This document shows positions 25,680 to 35,985 of a DNA stretch of 64,000 nucleotides, piece by piece; the first letter of the stretch is position 1, and each line of letters begins with the position of its first letter. Source of the stretch: Ariolimax columbianus (taxonomy: Eukaryota > Mollusca > Gastropoda > Stylommatophora > Arionidae); contig JAVGWX010000011.1 in NCBI GenBank assembly GCA_036924085.1, positions 36,024,210-36,088,209 on the forward strand. Direction: 5' to 3'. The position numbers and the translations under genes are program-made. Below the pieces are notes generated by a model. That model searched no databases. It was given only the letters and a program-made list of their open reading frames with translations, and was not told the origin of the DNA.

Positions 25680-26075
25680 CATATGCTTTGGTGCTTGTAG
25701 GACACACTCATATATCGTGGTACTTGTAAGATACACTCATATATCTGGGTACTTGTAGGACACACTCATATATCTGAGTACTTGTAGGACACACTCATAT
25801 ATCCAGGTACTTGTAGTACACACTCATATATCCAGGTACTTGTAAGACACTCATATATCTGGGTACTTGTAGGATACACTCATATATCCAGGTACTTGTA
25901 GGATACACTCATATATCCAGGTACTTGTAGGATACACTCATATATCCAGGTACTTGTAGGATACACTCATATATACAGGTACTTGTAAGACACACTCATA
26001 TATCCAGGTACTTGTAGTACACACTCATATATCCAGGTACTTGTAAGACACACTCATATATCCTGGTGCATGTTT
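25680..26075. repeat. About 29-bp minisatellite, about 14 copies
   Basis: Unit contains CACTCATATATCCAGGTACT and TGTAGGATA. It directly adjoins the 47-bp array; on the minus strand the boundary reads continuously out of the jockey-derived sequence. Confidence 0.95.
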
Positions 26076-26086
26076 CCAGTAGGTAT

Positions 26087-26935
26087 GAACAGGTTGTCTG
26101 GGTCTTGTGGTGCTCCACAGACACATGTCTCATCTTTAGGTTGTCTGGGTCTTGTGGTGCTCCACAGACACATGTCTCATCTTTAGGTTGTCTGGGTCTT
26201 GTGGTGCTCCACAGACACATGTCTCATCTTTAGGTTGTCTGGGTCTTGTGGTGCTCCACAGACACATGTCTCATCTTTAGGTTGTCTGGGTCTTGTGGTG
26301 CTCCACAGACACATGTCTCATCTTTAGGTTGTCTGGGTCTTGTGGTGCTCCACAGACACATGTCTCATCTTTAGGTTGTCTGGGTCTTGTGGTGCTCCAC
26401 AGACACATGTCTCATCTTTAGGTTGTCTGGGTCTTGTGGTGCTCCACAGACACATGTCTCATCTTTAGGTTGTCTGGGTCTTGTGGTGCTCCACAGACAC
26501 ATGTCTCATCTTTAGGTTGTCTGGGTCTTGTGGTGCTCCACAGACACATGTCTCATCTTTAGGTTGTCTGGGTCTTGTGGTGCTCCACAGACACATGTCT
26601 CATCTTTAGGTTGTCTGGGTCTTGTGGTGCTCCACAGACACATGTCTCATCTTTAGGTTGTCTGGGTCTTGTGGTGCTCCACAGACACATGTCTCATCTT
26701 TAGGTTGTCTGGGTCTTGTGGTGCTCCACAGACACATGTCTCATCTTTAGGTTGTCTGGGTCTTGTGGTGCTCCACAGACACATGTCTCATCTTTAGGTT
26801 GTCTGGGTCTTGTGGTGCTCCACAGACACATGTCTCATCTTTAGGTTGTCTGGGTCTTGTGGTGCTCCACAGACACATGTCTCATCTTTAGGTTGTCTGG
26901 GTCTTGTGGTGCTCCACAGACACATGTCTCATCTT
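26087..26935 (-). repeat. 47-bp minisatellite, about 18 copies, derived from a jockey-like LINE C-terminus
   Basis: Units are almost identical. On the minus strand the unit encodes DETCVCGAPQDPDNL, the Cys-rich terminal motif of jockey-type proteins. It is contiguous with the jockey relic at 26938-27330 that leads into it (WKSLNRLRTG...KRWGNRE). The 47-bp period is not a multiple of three, so frames rotate and no long product results. Confidence 0.9.
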
Positions 26936-26937
26936 CC

Positions 26938-27330
26938 CGGTTTCCCCATCTCTTTCAATTTTTCATCTTTCCCGTTCCACCAGTTCGGAGTCTATTTAGT
27001 GACTTCCATGTTCCGCAAGGCAGGCGGTGTCCAGTCGCAGGCTCCTCCATTAGTTCAGTCCAGGGAATCTGAGTCAGTTCATTCCATTTTCCGATGGCAG
27101 CCGGTCTTCGTTCGTTCTGCCGACATGACCGAACGGTTGTAGAGAAGATTGTTGGATAGAACTGAAGAAATGTGCTTCTATTGTTGTATTGAGGACCTTG
27201 TTTCTTTTTGTTCCAGTAGTGTGTATGCGTACATTGATGCAGACTTCCTATTAAATTGTTAGGAGGCCAGCTACACTTGGTCTGACATTTAGAAAATAAA
27301 TAGGAGGAAGCTTTCATGCCTTATTAGGGA
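26938..27330 (-). pseudogene. Jockey-like LINE C-terminal relic
   Basis: Reads GKWNELTQIPWTELMEEPAT, CGTWKSLNRLRTGGTGKMKN, a stop, then KRWGNREDETCVCG. The WKSLNRLRTGxGR..NLKKWG....ETC.CG module is the jockey-type C-terminus. It runs straight into the 47-bp array. Confidence 0.8.
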
Positions 27331-27334
27331 CATT

Positions 27335-27870
27335 AGCTGTTGTCATTTTTGGAGACATTGGCTGTTCACCTGATTATAGACATTGGCTGTTCACCTGATT
27401 ATGGACATTGGCTGTTGTCCTGATTGGGGACATTGGCTGTTGTCCTGATTGGGGACATTGGCTGTTGTCCTGATTGGGGACATTGGCTGTTGTCCTTATT
27501 GGGGACATTGACTGTCGTCCTTATTGGGGACATTGACTGTTGTCCTTATTGGGGACATTGACTGTTGTCCTGATTGGGGACATTGGCTGTTGTCCTTATT
27601 GGGGACATTCACTGTGTTCCTTATTGGGGACATTGGCTGTTGTCCTGATTGGGGACATTGACTGTTGTCCTAATTGGGGACATTCACTGTGTTCCTTATT
27701 GGGGACATTCACTGTATTCCTTATTGGGGGCATTGGCTGTTGTCCTGATTGGGGACATTGACTGTTGTCCTTATTGAGGACATTCACTGTGTTCCTTATT
27801 GGGAACATTGGCTGTTCACCTGATTATGGACATTGACTGGTCCTGATTGGAGACATTGGCTGTTGTCCTT
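27335..27870. repeat. About 24-bp minisatellite
   Basis: Repeats of GGGGACATTGGCTGTTGTCC with TTATT/TGATT linkers, variants GACTG and CACTGTGTTCC. Short open frames on both strands are artefacts. Confidence 0.93.
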
Positions 27871-28190
27871 ATATGGCACATTGTTGTGCTTATATGGGAC
27901 ATTGTTGTTCTTATATAGGACATTGTTGTTCTTATATGGGACATTGTTGTTCTTATATGGGACATTGTTGTTCTTATATGGGGCATTGTTATTCTTATAT
28001 GGGGCATTGTTGTTCTTATATGGGGCATTGTTGTGCTTATAGGGTACATTGACTGTTGTGGTTATAGGGTACATTGACTGTTGTGGTTATAGGGGACATT
28101 GACTGTTGTGCTTATTGGAGACATTGACTAATGTCCTTATTGAGTACATCATTATGCTTATAGGGGACATTGACTGTTATCCTTGTATGG
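27870..28190. repeat. About 21-bp minisatellite derived from the preceding array
   Basis: TTATATGGGACATTGTTGTTC repeated about eight times, then longer degenerate units with GGTACATTGACTGTTGTG. The shared GGGACATTG core shows common origin with 27335-27870. Confidence 0.92.
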
Positions 28191-28519
28191 AACATTGACT
28201 TTTGTGTTTATGTGCACATTGAATTGATGTATATTTGAGTTGAAAGTTTACGATTCGATGTTTGACTAAACTGTTATGTGTGTTTGTCTGTCATGCGAAG
28301 TCTATCTTAATGGGGTTGGTCATCTCGCTTGACTTTTGCACTGTGTGAGCTATGGGAGGTTGAGTAGGGACCAGATGCCTTTCTGAGTTTGAGACAACCC
28401 TTCGAATTTTAACGTTCAGTCATTATGTAGCTTGGATCTACCCATTTCTTTTAATTTTACTCACAGTTGAACCAAGGATACTGTTGCTACCCATTCTAGT
28501 CTCAGTAGCCCATATCACC

Positions 28520-28870
28520 TGCAATTCTCTTCTTTAAAGACACAAATCTAATCAATTAGGCTGAACTGTAGAGGGTTAAGACATGAATCTAATCAATTAG
28601 GTCGAGTGTAAAGGGTTAAGACTTGAATTTAATCAATTAGGTCGAGTGTAAATTGTTAAGACACAAATCTAATCAATTAGGTCCGACTGTAAAGTGTTAA
28701 GACACGAATCTAATCAATTAGGTCCGACTGTAAAGTGTTAAGACACGAATCTAATCAATTAGGCTGGAGTGTAAGGAGTAAAACTGACTTTACATTCCAG
28801 CCTAATAGATTAGATTTGTTTCTCGAGACACGAATCTTTTGAATTAGGTCTGGCTGAAAGGTTAAGACAC
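28520..28870. repeat. About 41-bp repeat, about 7 copies
   Basis: Units contain AATCTAATCAATTAGG and GTAAAGTGTTAAGACAC. One unit near 28780-28815 is in inverted orientation (CATTCCAGCCTAATAGATTA), making a local palindrome. Confidence 0.9.
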
Positions 28871-29575
28871 CAGTTTAATAAAACGTTTAATGTAAAGGTT
28901 TAAAGGGCGTGCAAGGATCAGCGCACAGGTCATGTTACGGAACTGACACGATCTAAAACTACTGTCCCAACTCTGTAAAGGGTCATCCATAAATGACATC
29001 CTTACAATTCTGGTATGTTCATCCTTCTGTTCCCCATTTACACCTTCTGTTCCCCATTTCCACCCTCTGTTCCCCATTTACACCCTGTGTTCACTGTTGA
29101 TTGAACCATGTCCATAAATGCTTGAACCGTCTCCCTATGTTGACGTCTAACCCACATGACATTGATAACACTCTCGTCTCGTATTTCCAGTAACCTACGA
29201 GATCGTAAGGTCGTCACATCTCACTACTTCATCACAAGTCATCGTAGTCTGCCACGCTATTGTGTTCCTGGCTTTGTCACAGTTTTGCGCCTCTACATTC
29301 GAACACTGTCTGTCGTATTTCAAGGGGATCTCTCATTTTCTTGCAAGGGTATGTCGCCCTCTGGGTTTTATGCTAGACATCTGCGCCTCAATGCCGGGAA
29401 CACAAAATGAGCCTCCAAGTTTGTAAAACGGCCTACAGTGCCAAACAAAATTAGAGAATTCGAGGGGAAACAAAAAACATAAAGAGCTGTAAGATGTTGT
29501 GTATACCCAAGCTAGGAATAAATTGTGTAGCTTTTATAAATGGCAAGCTATCAAAGTCTGTGATTCATATGGACA
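28870..29575. other. Intergenic DNA with a small 22-bp repeat
   Basis: Three copies of TCTGTTCCCCATTTACACC at about 29023-29085. The rest shows no gene; an open frame at 29156-29410 has no recognisable features. Confidence 0.5.
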
Positions 29576-29579
29576 GTGT

Positions 29580-29730
29580 CTAGAGAATAGAAGAATTCGA
29601 GATAATTTAATTGAGGTTTATAAGATAATCAAAAGAAAAGATAAATTAGATTACTGAGTATAACAAGTTTTTTCAAGGTAGGGCCGGTTAGTAGAACAAG
29701 AGTGCATAGCTACAAATTAATTAAAGAAAT
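29580..29730 (+). pseudogene. CR1-type LINE fragment
   Basis: RRIRDNLIEVYKIIKRKDKL, the LEKRRLRGDLIEVYKIxxGxDKL block of CR1, followed by a degraded TRGH region (AACAAGAGTGCATAGCTACA). Confidence 0.72.
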
Positions 29731-29994
29731 ATTTTATTATTTGCACTATTGCAGCCTGTTTATAGGACCGCCAGTTGGAACCAGAATATGGTCAGCTCTG
29801 GTTCGCATGATCCTGATGTTGCAGCTTATTCATTCGGCCCGTTTGTGGTATTTGAAAATAAACTGATGACAAACTGGTCCCCTATTCTGTTTTGTGACAA
29901 AATGTCCCAGAAAACATTATACTTTAGTCAAATATCTTGGTCAGACCTAAATGACATAAGGCCAGTACTCTGCTAACTATGCCAGCAGTCCGAA

Positions 29995-30491
29995 CTCAGA
30001 GGATTCGTGGTACAGTGGGTGCCATCCCATTGTAACATTCAAGGCAACGAGAAGGCAGGCAGACTGGTGAAAAAAGGTGGAAAGTTACCACAACCAGATT
30101 CAAGTGTGACTTACGAAGAGTCCAAAAGGTTTATTAGAGCCAGATACATAGACAAATGGGAAACAGAGCATACTGGCTACACAAGAAACTATGCTTATTA
30201 CCAGTTGATCAGAAAAGAACACGTGTAAGTCTTCAGACTCCTCGCAAGCCACAACAGACTGAGCTATCATCTAATCCACACATTGTAGATGGGTGCTACT
30301 GACGAATGCCCCTGTGGTACTGGAAAAATGACCCTTGAACGTCAGCTACAGAAATTGCTCGGCATTCGAGAACCAGAGAAAGCACATGTGGCCAACCCTA
30401 GACAAGCTTTATGTCAGTGTCGGCAGCCTCAGGATGACCGCTGCTTTCTTTTAACAAATTCAAGTCGACATCTGAGACCGAACGAAGAAGG
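29995..30491 (+). pseudogene. I-like LINE RNase H and C-terminal relic
   Basis: Reads VQWVPSHCNIQGNEKAGRLV, SSVTYEESKRFIRARYIDKW, ETEHTGYTRNYAYYQLIRKE, a stop, then TDECPCGTGKMT and later LRMTAAFF. It is clearly the same family as 11562-14321, with the final RNase H Asp changed (GNEKAGRL for GNEEADRL) and several frame breaks. It ends with CCGAACGAAGAAGG at 30478-30491, a GAA-type tail. Confidence 0.87.
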
Positions 30492-30714
30492 ATCAATACC
30501 TTTGGGAAATCGACAAAGACATCGTTGGTTTGGTACAGCACAAAAGCTGAAATGATAAAATCCCCTACCTATACTTAGCGCCTAGATTAGCTCTATACAA
30601 TATATCATCTATCTACAGATAATTATATTTAGCTGTGCTGAAACACTAAGTGACTCGATCCTATCTTTGAATTAAATACCGTTACAAGCTTTTATTTAAC
30701 TTGGCATGTCCGTT

Positions 30715-31045
30715 TGCGCGGCCTTCACATGGCCCTGACTAACATAGTCTTATTAGCATGTTTCACTTGCCCCTGGCTAACGTAGTCTAATCAGTATCGT
30801 TAGCCTGACCCTGACGAACATAGTCTGATCAATATGTTTAACCTGGCCCTGACTAACATAGTCTGATAAATATGTTTCACCTGACCCTAACTAACATAGT
30901 CTGATAAATTTGTTTCACCTGACCCTAACTAACATAGTCTGATCAATATGTTTAGCCTGACCCTGACTAACATAGTCTGATAAATATGTTTCACCTGACC
31001 CTAACTAACATAGTCTGATCAGTATGTTATGCTTGGCCGGACGTT
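30715..31045 (+). repeat. 38-bp minisatellite, about 8 copies (element M tail type)
   Basis: Units contain CTGACCCTGACTAACATAGT and CTGATCAATATGTTTCAC. It ends with AGTATGTTATGCTTGGCCGG and ACGTTAGTC, matching the terminal sequence of element M copy 1. No body is attached. Confidence 0.88.
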
Positions 31046-31049
31046 AGTC

Positions 31050-31955
31050 TCGGCTCTCCTAAAACTGTGTTTCAAAACCTGTCAACCCTTCCGATCTCCC
31101 TGGTACATTGTCAAGTGATTTGGTCTCCTTCCCTAGCCTTGTCATTCTCACACGCAAGCTAGCGCGCGCAAATATCAAAAGTAGGAACAAGCATGTCTCA
31201 AATACATTATCGAACCTCTAGACTGATCATCATCATGTGCTCTGTTCCGTTTCATTAACGTCCAGTGCCCTCCAGCACCGTATTCCCTGCGCTGATCAGA
31301 CGTTCAATCAACATCCAGAGAGCAAAGCAAATACTTCACAACAACCGCAAAGAGGGACGGCCGAACCGAGGCAGAAAACAGGCGAGTGCCACTCTGGTTG
31401 GAAAGGGAAGTGTCACTGTGACCTTCTAAGGCATGTCGTAAAATGCCACCGAAGAGAATTTGTTGACAAACTCGAGCTCTATAAATCGCAAATGAAGCAA
31501 GGGGACCAACTACAGTAGTACAGACTTCCAATAAGGAGGCTGTTCGCATTCACGTGTGACGTCACGCAATGTTTGTTATTTGTGTTTATTGTCCAACTAA
31601 AACCCAGACAACTCATCAACAGAAACTCTAATTTTTTTCTTCTCAAGAAAATAATTTGTTTAATGAGGCACAGTATACTATAATAATTCGTCCATCGTTG
31701 TCAAGAAGGGCCACAAACATCACCTCATGTCATTCTGCATCCCTGAGTCTCTCGGTTCGCTTGTGCTTGATCAAGCGAGCGCGGAAAGTTCTATGACACG
31801 ACTGGTTAACATAGTCTGCAGCTGCCACTTATATTCCCTCTGCTCTAGATTTCTTGATTGCGCGTCTATCCTGGGCTGCATTGACACGGGGGTCTTCTCT
31901 GATTGCAACGCCCCTTTTTGACCTCACCGTTCCAGGTTGAACGATTATGAGCCAG
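31050..31955. other. Intergenic DNA without recognised gene
   Basis: An open frame at 31237-31518 contains KCHCDLLRHVVKCHRREF, but I cannot link it to a family. No array or SINE head seen. Confidence 0.4.
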
Positions 31956-31959
31956 GTTT

Positions 31960-32110
31960 TCTCAGATGGTAAAGTCTGATTAGCACAGTGGTTGAACACA
32001 CGCAATTCATGGAATAGGTGAGGGGTTCAAGACACAGTCTACCCAACTGTAGATGAGTACCTGGCTGACGGCTAGGGAAGAAGAAAGCAGGGAGGAAGGG
32101 TACTGATCGG
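31960..32110 (+). mobile_element. tRNA-derived SINE (family D), partial
   Basis: TTAGCACAGTGGTTGAACAC resembles an A box region and GGGTTCAAGACAC a B box about 45 bp later. It is followed by a conserved-looking core ACTGTAGATGAGTACCTGG. Confidence 0.65.
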
Positions 32111-32355
32111 CGATTTTTCGGTACAATCTTTTTGAATGACCTGCCTAGGATCCGTCAAAAGTAAAAATATATTATACTAGGTCGTGCTAGCAGAGGCTGT
32201 GTGCAAAATTTCAGCTCTCTAGATTATGGGGAAGTTTGTTACAAAATGAGAAATAGAAGTCTATGCAAACGCATAATAGTCACAATTAGAAGCTTGCAAG
32301 AAACAGTACAAGATTAGATCAACAGACTTCTTCTGAGCTCAGGTTTTTCTGATCA

Positions 32356-32590
32356 TGCTAAATCTTTAGTCCTACCGCCAGGATGAAGTCCACAGTCCTT
32401 TCCAGGTCTGAGCGGTGACCCCATAGTTTTAGCCTCATTTCTGCATCATCTGGCCAGGTCTGGCGTCTATGTTCTTCGTAGGCCGGGCATTCATGAAGTA
32501 CGTGTTCAGGAATCTGGACTACCGTCCCACAAGGACATTCATTTGTTTGGGAGATTGTAAACCGAGCAACATAAGTTGGCACAACACATA
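32356..32590 (-). pseudogene. I-like LINE C-terminal relic (second family)
   Basis: Reads NECPCGTVVQIPEHVLHECP, AYEEHRRQTWPDDAEMRLKL and WGHRSDLERTVDFILAVGLK, then I and stop. It is the CPCG...TxEHxLxxCPxYxxxR...WPxxxxxxxKLWGxxxDLxxTxxFI terminus of RNase H-bearing LINEs. Open over 75 codons. Confidence 0.85.
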
Positions 32591-32748
32591 CGAGTGACAA
32601 TTAACATCAATTTTATAATAAAGTGCAAGGAAATAGTATAGGAAGCAGAAAATCTCGTACCAGGGCACAAAAATGGCTGTTTAGCAATACTCCATGCAGG
32701 GATTGTGACGATCAAGCAGTATGTGTATGCGCAATATAGAGTATAACA

Positions 32749-33316
32749 TGAAACGTCCAGCATACAGTCCTGACTTGGCACCATCAGACTTTCACTTGTT
32801 TGGACCCCTGAAACATCCAGCATGCAGTCATGACTTGGCACCGTCAGACTTTCACTTGTTTGGACCCTTGAAACATCCAGCATGCAGTCATGACTTGGCA
32901 CCGTCAGACTTTCACTTGTTTGGACCCTTGAAACATTCAGCATACAGTCATGACTTGGCACCGTCAGACTTTCACTTGTTTGGACCCCTGAAACATCCAG
33001 CATACAGTCATGACTTGGCACCGTCAGACTTTCACTTGTTTGGACCCCTGAAACATCCAGCATAAAGTCATGACTTGGCACCGTCAGACTTTCACTTGTT
33101 TGGACCCTTGAAACATCCAGCATACAGTTCTGACTTGGCACCATCAGACTTTCACTTGTTTGGACCCTTGAAACATCCAGCATACAGTCATGACTTGGCA
33201 CCGTCAGACTTTCACTTGTTTGGACCCTTGAAACATCCAGCATACAGTCATGACTTGGCACCGTCAGACTTTCACTTGTTTGGACCCTTGAAACATCCAG
33301 TATACAGTCCTGACTC
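32749..33316 (+). repeat. 60-bp satellite made of the mariner transposase catalytic motif, about 9.5 copies
   Basis: Each 60-bp unit encodes 20 residues, typically PACSHDLAPSDFHLFGPLKH (first unit PAYSPDLAPSDFHLFGPLKH), in one continuous plus-strand frame except one TAA near 33064. The motif is the mariner YSPDLAPSDFHLF block that carries the third catalytic Asp. The DNA right after the array continues as mariner C-terminus (33310-33490). Confidence 0.95.
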
Positions 33317-33490
33317 TTGAAAGACCATTTGCGGGGTCAGAGGTTTACAGATGGCAATGTGGTAAGGGAGACGGTGCAAAATTGGTTAAAGGTCACACCA
33401 AAAGACTTTTTTTCTTGAGGGCATGACAAGCTAGTGGATAGGTGTTGCCAGACACGAGGACTATGTCGAAAAATGAGGCACAATAAAAAA
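33310..33490 (+). pseudogene. mariner transposase C-terminus following the 60-bp array
   Basis: Reads KDHLRGQRFTDGNVVRETVQ then NWLKVTPKDFFSEG, with frame changes, and a degraded LVDRC...GDYVEK end. This is the normal continuation of the transposase after FGPLK, so the array grew inside a mariner copy. Confidence 0.83.
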
Positions 33491-33619
33491 TAAGAATGTC
33501 TTGTTCACACTTTAGCAAAAATATTAAAGATAACATGCTATTACTTAATGACTGTCCTTCGTAACAAAGTGATAGAGCCTCTATGGGATTTCGGTGTATG
33601 TTTTACAAGAAAACATTTT

Positions 33620-33780
33620 GCGTTACTTTGTCAAATACCTTGGTCCGACCTATGTGACCTAAGATAGTACTATGCCAGTAGTCTAAACCCAGAAGAGTCG
33701 TAGTACAATGGGTCCAATCCCATTGTAACATTCTTGGCAAAGAGGAGGCAGACAGACTGGCGAATCTATCCTGGATCTAT
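33620..33780 (+). pseudogene. I-like LINE RNase H fragment
   Basis: VVQWVQSHCNILGKEEADRL preceded by a broken segment related to 29930-29990 (CAAATACCTTGGTCCGACCT compare CAAATATCTTGGTCAGACCT). Same family as 11533-14317. Confidence 0.75.
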
Positions 33781-33981
33781 ACTGCATCACCTGATTTCAT
33801 CAGTGTTTGACGAGCCATATCATTAAAATATTGCTTCAAATGATACAGGATAGAATTAGACGTAAACAACGAAGTTCATGATTGGTGATGCGTTGATCTA
33901 GAAATTTGTCATAAAATTTTCAGAGAAAATTTCAGTTTGATGCGTCGTTCCGTTAGCGAGTTATCGCGTCTTCATACATAC

Positions 33982-34735
33982 GAGGCGTGTTCAAATCAAA
34001 CCAGACCTAACTACACCAAGTGAATATACGTACGATGCGTATGATGACGTCACTTCTGATGTAAACAGCACATACCAACCGTCAAGTTTGCCAAATTTCA
34101 TTATTCTCCTAATCATAGCTTCCCCATCAGACCGTTGAAAACATGGCGGTTGTGATACAGAATCCGTCCAGAGTTGATCAGCGAGAGGTGATTCGGTTTG
34201 TAACAGCTGAAAGATGTCGACCTGTTGATATTCATCTCAGAATGCAGATAGTGTATGGTGACAAAAGTGTGTCGAAGACAATAGTGAAGAAATGGACAAT
34301 GATGTTTAAAGAATGACGCGAGTTAACTAAAGGTCTTCCGAGACCAGGTCAGGCGTATACTGTTGCGTCAGAAGATGCCATCGCTAAAATTGATGCAGGA
34401 ATTCAGGTGGACTGTCACCTGAGCTTACGTTTGCCACAGTTTTGTCACCATACACTGCTTGCATTCTGCGATGAATGTCAACTGGTTAACATCCTTTGTG
34501 CTGTTAGAAACCGAATCACTTCTCGCTGATCAACTCTGGACGGATTCCGTATCACAACTGCCATGTTTTCAACAGTCTGCTGCGGAAACTATGAGTCGGA
34601 TGATAATGAAATTTTGCAAACTTGACGGTTTGTATGTGCTGTTTACATCAGAAGTGAAGTCATCTTACGTATGTTCACTTGGTCCGTTTTCATTTGAAGA
34701 TGCCTCGTATATGCAATACTACCGACTTTCAGAAA
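33982..34735. mobile_element. Foldback of two mariner 5' ends, copy 1
   Basis: The left arm (plus) starts CGAGGCGTGTTCAAAT and encodes MAVVIQNPSRVDQREVIRFV, TAERCRPVDIHLRMQIVYGD and KSVSKTIVKKWTMMFKE. This is the helix-turn-helix DNA-binding N-terminus of a mariner-type transposase, with one stop before RELTKGLPRPGQ. The right arm is the reverse complement of the same region and ends in an inverted copy of the terminus at about 34735. The right arm stops earlier in the gene than the left. No catalytic domain is present. Confidence 0.88.
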
Positions 34736-34739
34736 TGAA

Positions 34740-35300
34740 GTGTAAATTATTTAAACCGTTCGCATTTTTTGGTGAGCATAGGTCCAACAAAATGTTTCGA
34801 TTAACACTATCCAGCTTATTTGAAGTCTTAAATCAATTTGCATTGTTTTGTTCTGGCAACGGTTTTTTATGCAAGTAAGGTTTGTCAGCCCCTCCCTAGT
34901 CGCCAGTCTGGACTACGGGAAAGAAACCGTCCCATCCCACGGGGTCCACTGGGACTTCGAGGAACGTCCTTCGATTTACAAGATAATCAGCAGTGCCTGG
35001 AGGAACAACGAAGATATTGATCGTCTGCAGTGCGAAAAAATCTCACAATCCTCGCTGACTCTCAACATCGACCTTTCAACAACCAGACATTTGCTGCTGC
35101 TCCCCAAAATCCGCCCAGTATCGATACTTTGACAGTTTTGTTCTGCCAACCAACCGTACTTTGAAGCCTTAACTCTCTGAGTCCGTTCATGCATGCCACT
35201 AATTACATGACGATACATTTGGCAATCTGAAAAGAGCCGTTTTCACTCGCATGATTGAATTTCTTCAATTTGACATTCAGAACACTAATTACATATCCCG
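34740..35300. other. Intergenic DNA, unrecognised frames
   Basis: A 94-codon frame at 34848-35132 (SLDYGKETVPSHGVHWDFEE) is open, but I cannot assign a family. Nothing else seen. Confidence 0.35.
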
Positions 35301-35450
35301 AAAACGTAGAAGTGGATTAAAAAACTCAAGTATACTCATTAAAATGTACTGGGATCACACTATCGCTGGCAGGTTTTACTCACCATGTATCGATGTAAAT
35401 AGAGGAGTGTGACAAGGATGCGCCATGTCGCATTGTCTGTTTTACCATTT
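35300..35450 (+). pseudogene. LINE reverse transcriptase fragment
   Basis: Reads SSILIKMYWDHTIAGRFYSP, DVNRGV, stop, QGCAMSHCLFYHL. It corresponds to LIxxLYxxTxAxVRxxxxxxxxFxIxxGVRQGCxLSPxLFN of RTE-like RTs. Confidence 0.68.
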
Positions 35451-35509
35451 ACAGTCCAAATTGTACATTTAAGTCAATTAAACTAGCATCACTTACAGTT
35501 CGACTTATC

Positions 35510-35592
35510 AGAAACATCATGTTGCATATCAACCATATCTTGTAATTTATATGAATCATATCAACCATATCTTGTAATTTATATGAATTTGA
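35510..35592. repeat. 31-bp direct duplication
   Basis: ATATCAACCATATCTTGTAA followed by TTTATATGAAT occurs twice in tandem. Confidence 0.9.
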
Positions 35593-35702
35593 TTTATGAA
35601 CAAAAGCTGTATCTTTAAATTTTAAAATCATAATTTTAGTTTCAATTACCTTTTTTGGTCAATCATGAAACATAAAATTATTGCTCTTGTCTTGACCATT
35701 AG

Positions 35703-35985
35703 GTTCAGTTAAGTTCAAGTGCCATCTCTGCGCCGAAGGTTGGCTGTTCAGTTCAGTTCAAGTGCCATCTCTGCGTTAAAGGTCGGCTGTTCAATTCAGT
35801 TACGTTCAAGTGCCATTTCTGCGTCGAAGCTCGGCTGTTCAATTCAATTCAGTTCAGTTCAAGTGTCTTCACTGCATCGAAGGTCGGCTGTTCAGTTCAA
35901 GTGCCTTCACTGCATCGAAGGTCGGCTGTTCAGTTCAGTTCAGTTCAAGTGCCATCTCCTTATCTAAGGTCGTCTGATATGGATT
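35703..35985 (-). repeat. About 40-bp tandem array seeded at the end of an RTE-like LINE
   Basis: Units contain GTTCAAGTGCCATCTCTGCG and GTCGGCTGTTCAGTTCA. The same sequence occurs once at 37004-37041 at the C-terminal end of the related LINE copy (minus: CSRPSMRRWHLN). About six units of unequal length (variable CAGTT/CAATT runs). Confidence 0.83.

Noticed and set aside
31237..31518. 93-codon frame with Cys/His residues as a zinc-finger protein
   Set aside because: Cys/His spacing fits no finger I know and no neighbouring exon is visible.
32539..33261. 240-codon minus-strand repetitive frame (VPSHDCMLDVS...)
   Set aside because: Antisense reading of the mariner-derived 60-bp array; the plus strand carries the recognisable transposase motif.
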